DNA of 27,059 bases from contig CAKUKP010000038.1 of the NCBI GenBank assembly GCA_934663625.1, forward strand, positions 1-27,059. The letters are read 5' to 3'. Both the position numbers and the translations under genes were made by a program. Positions 1 through 8,422 of the stretch are shown here, one piece after another (the stretch's first letter is position 1; each line of letters opens with the position of its first letter). Source of the stretch: an uncultured Clostridia bacterium. Lineage in GTDB: Bacteria; Bacillota; Clostridia; Christensenellales; Aristaeellaceae. Under the pieces are notes generated by a model, which did not search any database, was not told the origin of the DNA, and saw only the letters and a list, made by a program, of their open reading frames with translations.

Positions 1-2
1 TC

Positions 3-239
3 CTTGATCTGTGGGATTTCTGCGTGAGCAACTGCCTGCTGCCCATCGGCTCGCTGCTGTTTACGATATTCTGCGTCAGCAAGAAATACGGCTGGGGCTG
101 GGATAATTTCATCGCCGAAGCCAACACCGGCAAGGGCATGAAGGTCAAGGCATGGATGAAGCCCATCTTCATGATCGTGGTTCCCGCGATCATCATCGTG
201 GTTTTCGTTTACGGCATGATCAATTTCGGCTGGAAATAA
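3..239 (+). CDS. Sodium-dependent transporter (NSS/SNF family), C-terminal fragment
   Basis: This is the 3' end of a gene that begins before the window; the frame is open from base 3 to the TAA at 237-239. The visible 78 residues contain a hydrophobic segment with the motif LPIGSLLFTIFCV, a cytoplasmic loop beginning KKYGWGW, and a final membrane segment (IFMIVVPAIIIVVFVYGMI) ending FGWK. This matches the last two helices of bacterial neurotransmitter:sodium symporter homologues, which take up amino acids or other small solutes with Na+ at the cytoplasmic membrane. The substrate cannot be read from this piece. A terminator hairpin follows at once. An internal GTG at 24 could be taken for a start, but it has no ribosome binding site and lies inside the conserved frame. 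Confidence 0.75.
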   Translation, partial: LDLWDFCVSNCLLPIGSLLFTIFCVSKKYGWGWDNFIAEANTGKGMKVKAWMKPIFMIVVPAIIIVVFVYGMINFGWK

Positions 240-253
240 GCTTTGGAAAATGC

Positions 254-283
254 AAAGAGGTTCGCGATCGCGAGCCTCTTTTT
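254..283. terminator. Bidirectional terminator between transporter and aroQ
   Basis: The arms AAAGAGG and CCTCTTT enclose the self-complementary core TCGCGATCGCGA, giving a hairpin at 254-281. On the + strand it is followed by T residues up to 283. It lies between the convergent ends of the transporter (239) and aroQ (297), so it can serve both; the U-tract is better for the + strand. Confidence 0.8.
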
Positions 284-296
284 CTATGGTCGGATA

Positions 297-734
297 TTAC
301 TGTTTTTCGATGTACTCCTTCAAAAATTCGATCGCTTGGCGATAGCCGTCCAGCCCCTGCCCCATGATGGTCTTGACGCACGCCATGCCTGCATAGGAAA
401 TCTGGCGGAACGCCTCGCGCGCGGACACATCGGAAATATGCACCTCCACCGCGGGCAGGTTCACCGCGTGCAGCGCATCCAATATCGCCACGCTGGTATG
501 CGTATACGCCGCAGGATTGATCACGATGCCGTCCTTTTCCCCATACGCCGATTGAATCTTATCCACCAGCGCGCCTTCATGGTTCGATTGATAGATTTCC
601 ACATCTACGCCCAGCCGCGCGCAAGTTTCCCGCACCAGCGCTTCCAGCGCGGCATAATCCTGCCGCCCGTAGATTTCCGGTTCGCGAACGCCCAGCATAT
701 TCAGATTCGGTCCGTTAAGCACCAGCAATTTCAT
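297..734 (-). CDS. aroQ: 3-dehydroquinate dehydratase, type II
   Basis: Type II dehydroquinase of 145 residues, a usual length, catalysing trans-dehydration of 3-dehydroquinate to 3-dehydroshikimate (step 3 of the shikimate pathway) in the cytoplasm. Family signatures: N-terminal LNGPNLNMLGVREPEIYG with the catalytic Tyr22, the NHEGALVD loop, INPAAYTHTSVAI at about residue 73, and VHISDV carrying the active-site His. It is the last gene of the leftward aromatic operon. Its ATG overlaps the end of the aroE-aroK frame by 20 bases, so translation is probably coupled to that gene. It ends just before a bidirectional terminator. It is unrelated in fold to type I (aroD) enzymes. Confidence 0.96.
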   Translation of the reverse strand: MKLLVLNGPNLNMLGVREPEIYGRQDYAALEALVRETCARLGVDVEIYQSNHEGALVDKIQSAYGEKDGIVINPAAYTHTSVAILDALHAVNLPAVEVHISDVSAREAFRQISYAGMACVKTIMGQGLDGYRQAIEFLKEYIEKQ

Positions 735-1947
735 TGTAAACCTCCACGGCGCGATTCGCCGCCGCTTCTATCGTCGTATTGTTTTCGATCTGTGCATCCG
801 CGAACGCACGGTACATCGGCAGCCGCTTTTGATACATCGCATCCAGCGATCCTGCCTGCGAAAGCGGCCTGCCATCGGTGGGCAGAAGCGCGATATCGCG
901 CTGCACGAAGATGATTTTGCCGTTCTGGCGAAGCAGATCATAATTATCGCGCTGGGTAACGCAGCCGCCGCCGGTGGCGATCACCGCACCCGAAAGCTTG
1001 CCCAGTTCGGAAAGCGCGCACGTTTCGGTGTTTCTGAATTCCGCTTCCGTATGCATTTTCAGATATTCCGGCACGGGCATATGCAGCATGTCCGTAAGAT
1101 AATCATCCGCATCGTAAAACGCGCGGTTCGTAAGCTTCGCGATCGCACGCCCGATGCTGGTTTTGCCGCTGCCGGGCATTCCGATTAAAATCATGTTCTG
1201 CATATCCCGCCGCAGCGCGCGATAGATTTGATCCGTGCGTTCTGCCGGAATGGATTGATTCGTAAACCGCTCCGCCGCACAGCGCGCCTGTTCCACCAGC
1301 ATATACAGCCCGTCGATCGCCGGAATACCGCGATCCATCGCCCGCAGAATCAGCGCCGTGCGCGCAGGATTGTAGATCAGATCCATCACGCCCGCAAGCT
1401 TGGGCAGTGCATCCAGATGCACAAGGCATTCACCGTTGTTCGGATACATGCCCACCGGCGTGGCGTTCACCAGCAGATACGCATCCGCGTGCCGCGCAAT
1501 GTTTTCATAATTATCCGTACCGCCGCGCGAAATCACCGTGACGCGAGCGCCGTGCCGCGAAAGCACATATTGCGCCATCTTCGATGCGCCGCCGCTGCCC
1601 AGCACCAGCGCATGCCGGCCTTCTGGATTTACGTTCAGCCGCCGAAGCATGCTTTCAAAGCCCGCGGCATCGGTATTATCACCCAGCAGCGTTCCGTCCT
1701 TTCGGCGCACAATCGTATTTACACAGCCGATCCCGCGCGCGATTTCCGTAAGCTCCGCGCAATATTCCATCGCCGCGCGCTTGTAGGGAATGGTGATGTT
1801 CAGCCCGTCGAAATCCCCGTTTTGCAGAAACGCGCCCAGCTGATCCGGCGCAAGCTCCCGCAGCGCATAGGCGTAATCGCCCAGCATGTGATGAATCTGC
1901 GGCGAAAAGCTATGCCCCAGCTTTTCGCCCAGTAAATACGCCTTCAC
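715..1947 (-). CDS. aroE-aroK: Bifunctional shikimate dehydrogenase / shikimate kinase fusion
   Basis: A 410-residue fusion of two consecutive pathway enzymes. Residues 1-247 are an AroE module that reduces 3-dehydroshikimate with NADPH: substrate motif GHSFSPQIHH, catalytic Lys56 (ITIPYKRAA), Asp93 (GDNTDAAGF), nucleotide loop VLGSGGASK, and NATPVGM. Residues 252-410 are an AroK module that phosphorylates shikimate with ATP: Walker A GMPGSGKTS (256-264), the acidic stretch DADD near 280, and ATGGG. No linker longer than a few residues separates them. The start is GTG at 1947, directly after the pheA TAG, with GAGGTG in the pheA end as ribosome binding site. No frameshift or internal stop breaks the joined frame, so the fusion appears real. 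Confidence 0.95.
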   Translation of the reverse strand: MKAYLLGEKLGHSFSPQIHHMLGDYAYALRELAPDQLGAFLQNGDFDGLNITIPYKRAAMEYCAELTEIARGIGCVNTIVRRKDGTLLGDNTDAAGFESMLRRLNVNPEGRHALVLGSGGASKMAQYVLSRHGARVTVISRGGTDNYENIARHADAYLLVNATPVGMYPNNGECLVHLDALPKLAGVMDLIYNPARTALILRAMDRGIPAIDGLYMLVEQARCAAERFTNQSIPAERTDQIYRALRRDMQNMILIGMPGSGKTSIGRAIAKLTNRAFYDADDYLTDMLHMPVPEYLKMHTEAEFRNTETCALSELGKLSGAVIATGGGCVTQRDNYDLLRQNGKIIFVQRDIALLPTDGRPLSQAGSLDAMYQKRLPMYRAFADAQIENNTTIEAAANRAVEVYNEIAGA

Positions 1948-3093
1948 CTAGATCACCTCGCCATAGCTGCCCAGATAGCGGAAATCATCCGAAATATCGG
2001 AAAGCGAATCGATCATGCGCATAAATTCCGCGGAATACACCGATGCTTCCAAATCGAAATAGAACATGAATTCGAAATCGCGCTCCGGAATCGGGCGGGA
2101 TTCCAGCTTGGTCAGATTGATGCCCAGCATATTGAACAGCGAAAGCGCGCGGCACAGCGCGCCGGGCTGATGCTTCAGCGTCATCATCACGCTGGTATGA
2201 TCCGCGCCGGGATAGATTTCCAGATTTTTGGATATACAGATAAAGCGCGTGTAATTGTTCGCGCGATCCTGAATATCGTGCTCCAGACAGCGCAGCCCGT
2301 ACAGCTGCGCGCAATCCGCCGATGCGATCGCCGCGGCGTCGCGCCTGCCGGTCAGCATCAGCATCTGCGCCGCCTGCGCCGTGTTTTCACAGCGGGTAAT
2401 CTTCACATCTTTGCCGAAACGTTCCAGATAGCCCGCGCACTGGCCGATCGCCTGTTCATGGGTAAAGATTTCGCGGATATCCTCGCGCTTCACGCCCGGC
2501 AGCGCGAGCAGGCTGTGATCGATCTTCAGCCGCACACTGCGCACGATTTTGAAATCGTGACCCAGCATCAGATCATATACCTTTTTCACCGATCCCGCGC
2601 TGCTGTTTTCAATCGGCAGCACGCCATAGCGGCACAGCCCGCTTTCGATCGCCGAAAAAACGCTTTCGAAGGTTTTAAAATACAGAATCGAGGGGCGCTT
2701 GAACAGCTTCACCGCCGCGCGCTGGGAATACGCACCCTCCACGCCCTGACACGCCACAACAGCCTCCTCCGGAAACAGGCGCGGCGTATTTTCAATGGCT
2801 TCGCGCACCGCCGCACCGAGCTGCGATTTCGTTCGGTTCAAATCCCGCTGATGCGCGCGGCTCAGTTCAAACAGCGTGGCGTACAACGTGCGCACATCCT
2901 GCGCGAGATCATCGCGCACATGCGCGGATACCTCGCCCAGCTTTTCGCGTTCGCGCGCCGGATCGTACACCGGCAGATTCTTTTCGCGCTTCACCTGCGC
3001 AATGCCCGCCGCCGCATCCATGCGCTGCTGGAAAAGCTTCGTGATCTGATCGTCAATTTCATCGATTTGCTTGCGATAATCCGATAATTCCAT
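1948..3093 (-). CDS. pheA: Chorismate mutase / prephenate dehydratase (P-protein)
   Basis: A 381-residue three-domain enzyme converting chorismate to prephenate and then to phenylpyruvate, the committed route to phenylalanine. Residues 1-90 form an AroQ-class chorismate mutase helix bundle (YRKQIDEIDDQI). Residues 112-290 are the dehydratase, with CQGVEGAYSQRAA and the signature NYTRF ending at 284. Residues 300-375 are an ACT domain with ESRP at 331-334, the usual site of feedback inhibition by phenylalanine. ATG 3093 is chosen because GAGGTG lies 8 bases upstream and the mutase begins here; a longer open frame to 3159 would run into aroC. The start is 5 bases after the aroC stop. Confidence 0.96.
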   Translation of the reverse strand: MELSDYRKQIDEIDDQITKLFQQRMDAAAGIAQVKREKNLPVYDPAREREKLGEVSAHVRDDLAQDVRTLYATLFELSRAHQRDLNRTKSQLGAAVREAIENTPRLFPEEAVVACQGVEGAYSQRAAVKLFKRPSILYFKTFESVFSAIESGLCRYGVLPIENSSAGSVKKVYDLMLGHDFKIVRSVRLKIDHSLLALPGVKREDIREIFTHEQAIGQCAGYLERFGKDVKITRCENTAQAAQMLMLTGRRDAAAIASADCAQLYGLRCLEHDIQDRANNYTRFICISKNLEIYPGADHTSVMMTLKHQPGALCRALSLFNMLGINLTKLESRPIPERDFEFMFYFDLEASVYSAEFMRMIDSLSDISDDFRYLGSYGEVI

Positions 3094-3098
3094 AACCG

Positions 3099-4172
3099 TT
3101 ACACCTCGTTTTCTAACATTGCGTCCAGCACCGCGATCGCCACCGCCGCTTCCACGCACGGCACGGCGCGCGGCGCGATGCAGGGATCATGCCGACCCGG
3201 AACGGTCAGCGAAACATTTTCTTTTCGGGAAAGCGATACGCTCTCCTGCGCCCGCGCGATGGATGGCGTGGGCTTTACCGCGGCGCGCACGATGATCGGA
3301 AGCCCCGTGGTAATGCCGCCCAGAATTCCGCCCGCGTGGTTTGAACAAATGCGCACGCCGTCGCCCGCCATTCGGTAGGAATCATTATTTTCGCTGCCGC
3401 GCATTTTCGATACTGCAAAACCCGCGCCGAATTCCACGCCCTTCACGGCGGGAACGCCGAACAGCACGCGCGCGATCCGGTTTTCCATGCCGTCGAACAT
3501 AGGATCGCCCACGCCCGCGGGCACGCCGACCGCCGCGCATTCGATCACGCCGCCAACGCTGTCGCCCGCCTCATGCGCCGCGCGAATCTGATCCTGCATC
3601 CGCCGCGCCGCCGATTCCGAAACGGCGGGAAATTCACCGCACAGCGCGGGAATTTCGGTAAGCATCGGATCATAACAATCATCGCACGCATCCCCAACGC
3701 GCACCAGATGCGCGCCGATTCGCACATTCCGCCGCGCGAGGATCTGCATGGCAATTCCGCCCGCGATGCACAGCGGCGCGGTGAGCCTTCCCGAAAAATG
3801 GCCGCCGCCGGATACATCCTGATGGCCGCGATAGCGCACCTGCGCCGCGTAATCCGCGTGCCCCGGCCGCGGCACATCGCGCAGCAGATCATAATCCGAT
3901 GAATGCGCATCACCGTTGCGGATCACCGCGCACAGCGGCGCGCCGCAGGTTGTGCCGTTCACCAGACCGGATAAGAATTCCGGTGCGTCCGTTTCCCTGC
4001 GCCGCGTGCTCCATTCGTTTCTGCCGGGCGCGCGCCGATTTAAAAATGTCTGCAGCTCGGCAGGATCGATCCGTTCGCCCGCGGGCAGACCATCGATCAC
4101 CACGCCGATGCCCGCCGAATGCGATTGCCCGAAGATCGAAAGCTTCAGTCTGCCGAAAACCATGCTGCTCAT
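3099..4172 (-). CDS. aroC: Chorismate synthase
   Basis: FMN-dependent chorismate synthase of 357 residues, carrying out 1,4-elimination of phosphate from EPSP to give chorismate, the last common step. Visible family motifs are GQSHSAGIG near the N-terminus, the Arg-rich loop GRNEWSTRRRETD, RPGHADY, GGGHFSGRLTAP, and a C-terminal PGRHDPCIAPRAVP. The GGHFSGRLTAP form, rather than the enterobacterial RSSARET, is familiar from clostridial enzymes. The ATG overlaps the aroA stop in an ATGA arrangement, and GAGGAGG in the aroA tail provides the ribosome binding site. Confidence 0.96.
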   Translation of the reverse strand: MSSMVFGRLKLSIFGQSHSAGIGVVIDGLPAGERIDPAELQTFLNRRAPGRNEWSTRRRETDAPEFLSGLVNGTTCGAPLCAVIRNGDAHSSDYDLLRDVPRPGHADYAAQVRYRGHQDVSGGGHFSGRLTAPLCIAGGIAMQILARRNVRIGAHLVRVGDACDDCYDPMLTEIPALCGEFPAVSESAARRMQDQIRAAHEAGDSVGGVIECAAVGVPAGVGDPMFDGMENRIARVLFGVPAVKGVEFGAGFAVSKMRGSENNDSYRMAGDGVRICSNHAGGILGGITTGLPIIVRAAVKPTPSIARAQESVSLSRKENVSLTVPGRHDPCIAPRAVPCVEAAVAIAVLDAMLENEV

Positions 4173-5386
4173 GCGCGTTCCTCCTCCAGCTTCACATCGC
4201 CGCCCAGCGCCTGAAAATCGCGCCAGAACGCGGGATAGGATTTATTTACCGCCTCCGCGCCGCGCACGATCACTTCATTTGAACATCCGATCGACGCGAT
4301 CGCCGCCATCATCGCGATTCGATGATCGCCCGCCGCATCCACCGCGCCGCCGGACAGACCGTGATCCGATTCGATGATCAGCCCATCCTCCGTTTCCCGC
4401 GCGCAGCCGCCCAGCGCATTGATCGCGCGAACGATCGATGCGATCCGATCCGATTCCTTCATGCGCAGCCGTTCCGCGTGCGCAATGCGCAGCCCCTGTC
4501 CGCGCGCCGCCGCCAGCGCCGCCAGCGCGGGCGCGAGATCGGGAATGCCGGATGCATCCAGAAAATGCATTTTCTCCGCGCAGATGGCTTCGATTTCCTG
4601 CACGGCGCGCCGGTCGCCCTGCGCGGATTCAGGGTTCAGCCCGTCCACCCGCACCGAACCCCCGATCGCATTTGCGCACAGCCAGAACGCGGCGTTCGAC
4701 CAATCGCCCTCGATTTCCACATTGTCCACGGCGCGATAACCGCCGCCGGCGACGGCAAAGCCCTGCTCCGTTCTGCACACCTCCGCGCCGAACGCGCGCA
4801 GGGCGTTTATCGTCATATCCACGTAGGCGGCGGATTCCATCGCGCCTTCAATGGTGATGCGGCTCTGCGCATCCAGCGTTTGCAGCGCCATCAAAAGCCC
4901 CGATATGTACTGCGAGGATACGTTGCCGGGCAGGCGGTATTCCCCCGCCCGCAGCGAACCGGATATGGAAATCGTATCCGCGCCGCGCGATACCGTGCAG
5001 CCGCCGCGCGTCAATTCGCGATCCAGCGGCGCAATCGGGCGCGCGCCCAGCCGCCCGCGCAGTACGAACGCCGCATCAATCCCGAGCGCGCCGGCGACGG
5101 GCAGCAAAAACCGCAGCGTGCTTCCGCTTTCGCCGCAATCCGCCATGCAGCGCGCCGCCCAGTTGCCGCCGCGCACCAGCGCAGTGCAGCCATCCCATTC
5201 GATCGCCGCGCCGAACGCGCGCAGCACGCGGATCGTAGCTTCAATATCCTCGGAGGTCGCGCCGATGTGAATTCGAACGGGCGTGCCGCACAGCGCGGCG
5301 CAGATCAGCATCCGGTGCGCCTGCGATTTGGAAGGCACGGCGCGAATCGTTCCATTCAGTTGTTTGGGCTGTATGCGCGCAATCAT
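4169..5386 (-). CDS. aroA: 5-enolpyruvylshikimate-3-phosphate synthase
   Basis: EPSP synthase of 405 residues, transferring the enolpyruvyl group of PEP to shikimate-3-phosphate (step 6). Motifs: NGTIRAVPSKSQAHR at the N-terminus with the substrate Lys and Ser; GESGSTLRFLLP, the clostridial variant of the NAGTAMR loop; ERLRMKESDRI; and DHRIAMM near the C-terminus. I choose ATG 5386 because GGGAGGG lies just upstream and the homologous N-terminus MIARIQP starts here; a 7-codon longer frame adds nothing conserved. The start overlaps the aroB stop (ATGA). The divergent PEP-loop sequence may affect inhibitor sensitivity, but this cannot be judged from sequence reading alone. Confidence 0.96.
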   Translation of the reverse strand: MIARIQPKQLNGTIRAVPSKSQAHRMLICAALCGTPVRIHIGATSEDIEATIRVLRAFGAAIEWDGCTALVRGGNWAARCMADCGESGSTLRFLLPVAGALGIDAAFVLRGRLGARPIAPLDRELTRGGCTVSRGADTISISGSLRAGEYRLPGNVSSQYISGLLMALQTLDAQSRITIEGAMESAAYVDMTINALRAFGAEVCRTEQGFAVAGGGYRAVDNVEIEGDWSNAAFWLCANAIGGSVRVDGLNPESAQGDRRAVQEIEAICAEKMHFLDASGIPDLAPALAALAAARGQGLRIAHAERLRMKESDRIASIVRAINALGGCARETEDGLIIESDHGLSGGAVDAAGDHRIAMMAAIASIGCSNEVIVRGAEAVNKSYPAFWRDFQALGGDVKLEEERA

Positions 5387-6435
5387 GCCGTTCCCTCCCT
5401 TACCCATTCGATCAGTTCATCCGTTTTCACGATCAGAATCCGGCTTTCGCCGATTCCGGTGGGCACGATCAGCGAAACCGTGCCGCCGCGCGCCTTTTTA
5501 TCCATGCCCGCGCGCCGCGCGATCTCCTCCGCGGCGTAGGGCGCGCGATTCGGAAGATGATATTTATCCAGCAGCGCGATCAGATCATCCAATACATTCT
5601 GCGGGCAAATTCCACGTTTTACCGCCGCGCGCGCGATCATCGCCATGCCGATCGCCACGCATTTTCCATGCGACAGCTGAAAATCGCTCAGCGCTTCCAC
5701 CGCGTGCCCAAACGTGTGTCCGAAGTTCAGCATCTGCCGCTGTCCATTGTCAAATTCATCCGTCTGCACGATATCGCGCTTCATCTTCACGCAGGTTTCG
5801 ATGATCTCCTCCAGATGATCCGCCGCGCATTCGCGCGCCAGCGCATCCAACAGTTGAGGATTGGAGATCATGCCGTACTTGATCACCTCCGCCATGCCAT
5901 CGGAAAACGCCGCATCCGGCAGCGTGGAAAGCAAATCCGGATCGCAGATCACCCGATCGGGCTGATAAAACGCGCCGAGCAGATTTTTGCCCTCCGGCAG
6001 ATCGACCGCCGTTTTGCCGCCGATGGAAGAATCCACGCACGCGAGCAGCGTGGTGGGAATCTGGATCAGATGAATGCCGCGCATGTAGGTCGCCGCTGCG
6101 AAACCGGATAAATCGCCGGTCACGCCGCCGCCCAGCGCAATGATCGCATCCGACCGCGAAAAGCGCTTCTCCGCAAGCAAACGAATCAATTGAATGTAGG
6201 TATCCACGCATTTGGATTCCTCGCCCGCGGGAAATACGAAGGTTTCGGCTGCAGCGCCCGCGTCCGCCAGCGCACGCAGCGCCGCATCCATGTGCAGCAG
6301 CGCCACGTTCGAATCGCACGCCAGCATACATTTTTTGCAGCCAATGGACACGACGAACCTGCCGACCTGCGCGATTGCGCCGCGATCGATGATCACATCA
6401 TACGCCTTCGATGCATCCACATGCACGCGCCTCAT
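5383..6435 (-). CDS. aroB: 3-dehydroquinate synthase
   Basis: NAD+- and metal-dependent dehydroquinate synthase of 350 residues, cyclising DAHP to 3-dehydroquinate (step 2). Conserved blocks are GGGVTGDLSGFAAATYMRGI, QIPTTLLACVDSSIGGKTAV, and LNFGHTFGHAVE, which carries metal-ligand histidines. The length is normal for the family. The ATG overlaps the tyrA stop codon (ATGA), and GGAGG in the tyrA tail lies about 10 bases before it, consistent with coupled translation within the aromatic operon. Confidence 0.96.
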   Translation of the reverse strand: MRRVHVDASKAYDVIIDRGAIAQVGRFVVSIGCKKCMLACDSNVALLHMDAALRALADAGAAAETFVFPAGEESKCVDTYIQLIRLLAEKRFSRSDAIIALGGGVTGDLSGFAAATYMRGIHLIQIPTTLLACVDSSIGGKTAVDLPEGKNLLGAFYQPDRVICDPDLLSTLPDAAFSDGMAEVIKYGMISNPQLLDALARECAADHLEEIIETCVKMKRDIVQTDEFDNGQRQMLNFGHTFGHAVEALSDFQLSHGKCVAIGMAMIARAAVKRGICPQNVLDDLIALLDKYHLPNRAPYAAEEIARRAGMDKKARGGTVSLIVPTGIGESRILIVKTDELIEWVREGTA

Positions 6436-7271
6436 TTGCCGTCGACCTCCTCCTTGATTCTACGCCCCTCGTCCAGCAGCGCGCGCAATCTGGGCGCATC
6501 GCCGTCCGCCAGCGTATCCCGATATTGCTTCAGCGATTCGATGATCGCGTCCACCTCAAACAGCAGGTTTTCCCGATTCTGCATGAACAGCTCCGTCCAC
6601 ATATCGGGATTGAGCCACGCCACGCGCGTCAGATCGCGATAGCTGCCCGCCGAAAATCCGCTGTGGTCCCGCGCCGTGGGGCTTTTGACGTAGGCGTTCG
6701 ATACCACGTGCGCCAGCTGCGATGTAAACGCGATGATGCGATCGTGCTCCTTCGCGGTAATGATCGAAATCTTGCCAAACCGCGCGGGCACCAGCGCCGT
6801 GCGAACGCGATCCAGCAGTTCAATATCATCGAATACCGGCGGCACGATCACCATCGGCGCGCCGTCGAACATATCCTCGCGGCTGTACTTGAATCCGGAA
6901 TACTGCGTGCCCGCCATCGGATGGCCGCCGACGAACGTAAAGCCGTATTGCTTCGCGATCGCAAAGCCCGCTTCGCACACGCGCCCCTTGATGCCGGATA
7001 AATCGATCGCCAGGCAATCGCGCTTCAGCATCGGCGCGCAGCGCGTAAGCTCCGCGATTACGCCGTCGGGATACGCGGCCAGCAGCAGAAGGTCTACATC
7101 CTTCAGAATTTCATCCGTCAGTTCGCCGTCGATCGCCTGTGCGATGCACGCAAACTGCACGATCGCCGGATCGCGATCCAGCCCGTACACCTGCACGCGC
7201 GGATCCCGCTTGTACGCCTTCGCCATCGAACCGCCGATCAGCCCCAGACCGATAATTCCCACGCGCATCAT
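6432..7271 (-). CDS. tyrA: Prephenate dehydrogenase
   Basis: NAD(P)+-dependent prephenate dehydrogenase of 279 residues, oxidatively decarboxylating prephenate to 4-hydroxyphenylpyruvate on the tyrosine branch. It starts with a Rossmann loop (GIIGLGLIGGSMAKA) and carries the family motif GGHPMAGTQYSGF with the conserved His. It ends around residue 279 without the C-terminal ACT domain present in many Gram-positive TyrA proteins, so feedback control may differ. The first of two tandem ATG codons (7271) overlaps the aroF TGA. An arogenate-specific enzyme cannot be excluded from sequence alone. Confidence 0.94.
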   Translation of the reverse strand: MMRVGIIGLGLIGGSMAKAYKRDPRVQVYGLDRDPAIVQFACIAQAIDGELTDEILKDVDLLLLAAYPDGVIAELTRCAPMLKRDCLAIDLSGIKGRVCEAGFAIAKQYGFTFVGGHPMAGTQYSGFKYSREDMFDGAPMVIVPPVFDDIELLDRVRTALVPARFGKISIITAKEHDRIIAFTSQLAHVVSNAYVKSPTARDHSGFSAGSYRDLTRVAWLNPDMWTELFMQNRENLLFEVDAIIESLKQYRDTLADGDAPRLRALLDEGRRIKEEVDGK

Positions 7272-8275
7272 GCGATCGCCTCCCGAATTCTGCGCACCTT
7301 CTTCGCCAGATCATCGAACTGATCCGGCGTGAGCGATTGCGCGCCGTCGCTCAGCGCGTGCATCGGATCGTTGTGTACCTCGATCATCAGCCCGTCCGCG
7401 CCCGCCGCGGTCGCCGCCAGCGCCATCGAACCCACCAGCGCCGATCTGCCCGTGGCGTGGCTGGGGTCTACGATCACCGGCAGATGCGTAAGCTCCTTCA
7501 GCACCGGCACGGCGGAAAGATCCAGCGTATTGCGGGTGTAGGTGCTTTCGTAGGTGCGAATACCGCGCTCGCAGAGGATTACGTTTTCATTGCCGCTGGC
7601 GATGATGTATTCGGCGGACATCAGCAGTTCGCGAATCGTGCCCGCAAGACCGCGCTTGAGCAAAATCGGCTTGCGCGTTCTGCCCAGCTCCTTCAGCAGA
7701 TCAAAGTTCTGCGTGTTGCGCGCGCCCACCTGAATTACATCCACATCTTCAAACAGTTCCAGCGTTCGGATATCCATAATTTCGGTCACGATGGGCAGTC
7801 CGGTCGCGCGCCTGGCTTCCAGCAGAAGATCGATGCCCTGTCCGCCCAAGCCCTGAAAATCATAGGGCGATGTGCGCGGTTTGAACGCGCCGCCGCGCAG
7901 GCAATTCGCGCCCGCCGCCTTCACGCGCTGCGCGACGCCGATGATCTGATCCGTATTTTCCACGCTGCACGGCCCCGCGATCATCAGAAAATGTCCGCCG
8001 CCGATTTTCGTATTCGGGCCGATCTCCACCACCGTATCATCGGGATGGAATTTGCGGTTGACCGCCTTGAACGGATCGGATACGCGCGTTACGCTGTCCA
8101 CAATATCCAAACTGCGCAGCATATCCATATCGATGCTGTCCGTATTGCCGATCAGTCCCAGCACGGTTTGAAATTCGCCCTGGGATACATGCACATCCAG
8201 TCCCTGCCGCTTCAGCCAGTCGATCAGCATATCGCGCCTTTCAGGAGACGCACCCTGCTTTAATACCGCAATCAT
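7268..8275 (-). CDS. aroF: DAHP synthase, type I beta, with N-terminal regulatory domain
   Basis: 3-deoxy-D-arabino-heptulosonate-7-phosphate synthase of 335 residues, condensing PEP and erythrose-4-phosphate as the entry step. Residues 1-70 form a small ferredoxin-like domain found in this class and known in relatives to mediate tyrosine or phenylalanine feedback. The catalytic barrel shows AGPCSVEN, RGGAFKPRTSPYDFQGLG and DPSHATGR, as in the Thermotoga/Bacillus I-beta group rather than the E. coli I-alpha enzymes. The ribosome binding site GGGAGG precedes ATG 8275. It is the first structural gene of the aromatic operon and lies downstream of a Tyr/Phe-rich leader ORF and stem-loop that probably control it. 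Confidence 0.96.
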   Translation of the reverse strand: MIAVLKQGASPERRDMLIDWLKRQGLDVHVSQGEFQTVLGLIGNTDSIDMDMLRSLDIVDSVTRVSDPFKAVNRKFHPDDTVVEIGPNTKIGGGHFLMIAGPCSVENTDQIIGVAQRVKAAGANCLRGGAFKPRTSPYDFQGLGGQGIDLLLEARRATGLPIVTEIMDIRTLELFEDVDVIQVGARNTQNFDLLKELGRTRKPILLKRGLAGTIRELLMSAEYIIASGNENVILCERGIRTYESTYTRNTLDLSAVPVLKELTHLPVIVDPSHATGRSALVGSMALAATAAGADGLMIEVHNDPMHALSDGAQSLTPDQFDDLAKKVRRIREAIA

Positions 8276-8340
8276 ACCGTTTTACCTCCCATGTGAATAC
8301 TTCCCGCATTCGGGTCGCACGATAATGTCCTTACAATTCG

Positions 8341-8383
8341 AAAGCCGCCGCACCAGTGCGCTCGGCATCGGTGTGGCGGCTTT
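8341..8383 (-). promoter_or_regulatory. Attenuator-like stem-loop before aroF
   Basis: The arms 8341-8354 and 8370-8383 pair over 14 positions around a 15-base loop. On the leftward transcript the stem has one C-A mismatch and is followed by UUUCGAAUUGU, a short U-tract. On the rightward strand the pairing is complete with a G-U pair and a run of five T follows. It lies between the Tyr/Phe leader ORF and aroF, where an attenuator is expected. The weak leftward U-tract is a caution. Confidence 0.6.
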
Positions 8384-8422
8384 TTCGTATGCGGAAAAAA
8401 TGAATTTGGTTTCCGATTCGGA

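Noticed and set aside
4322..5539. Long rightward open frame of about 405 codons opposite aroA and aroB
   Set aside because: It is the antisense shadow of GC-rich coding sequence, with Arg/Ala/Pro-rich translation, no ribosome binding site and no family motif; aroA and aroB occupy the other strand with clear motifs.
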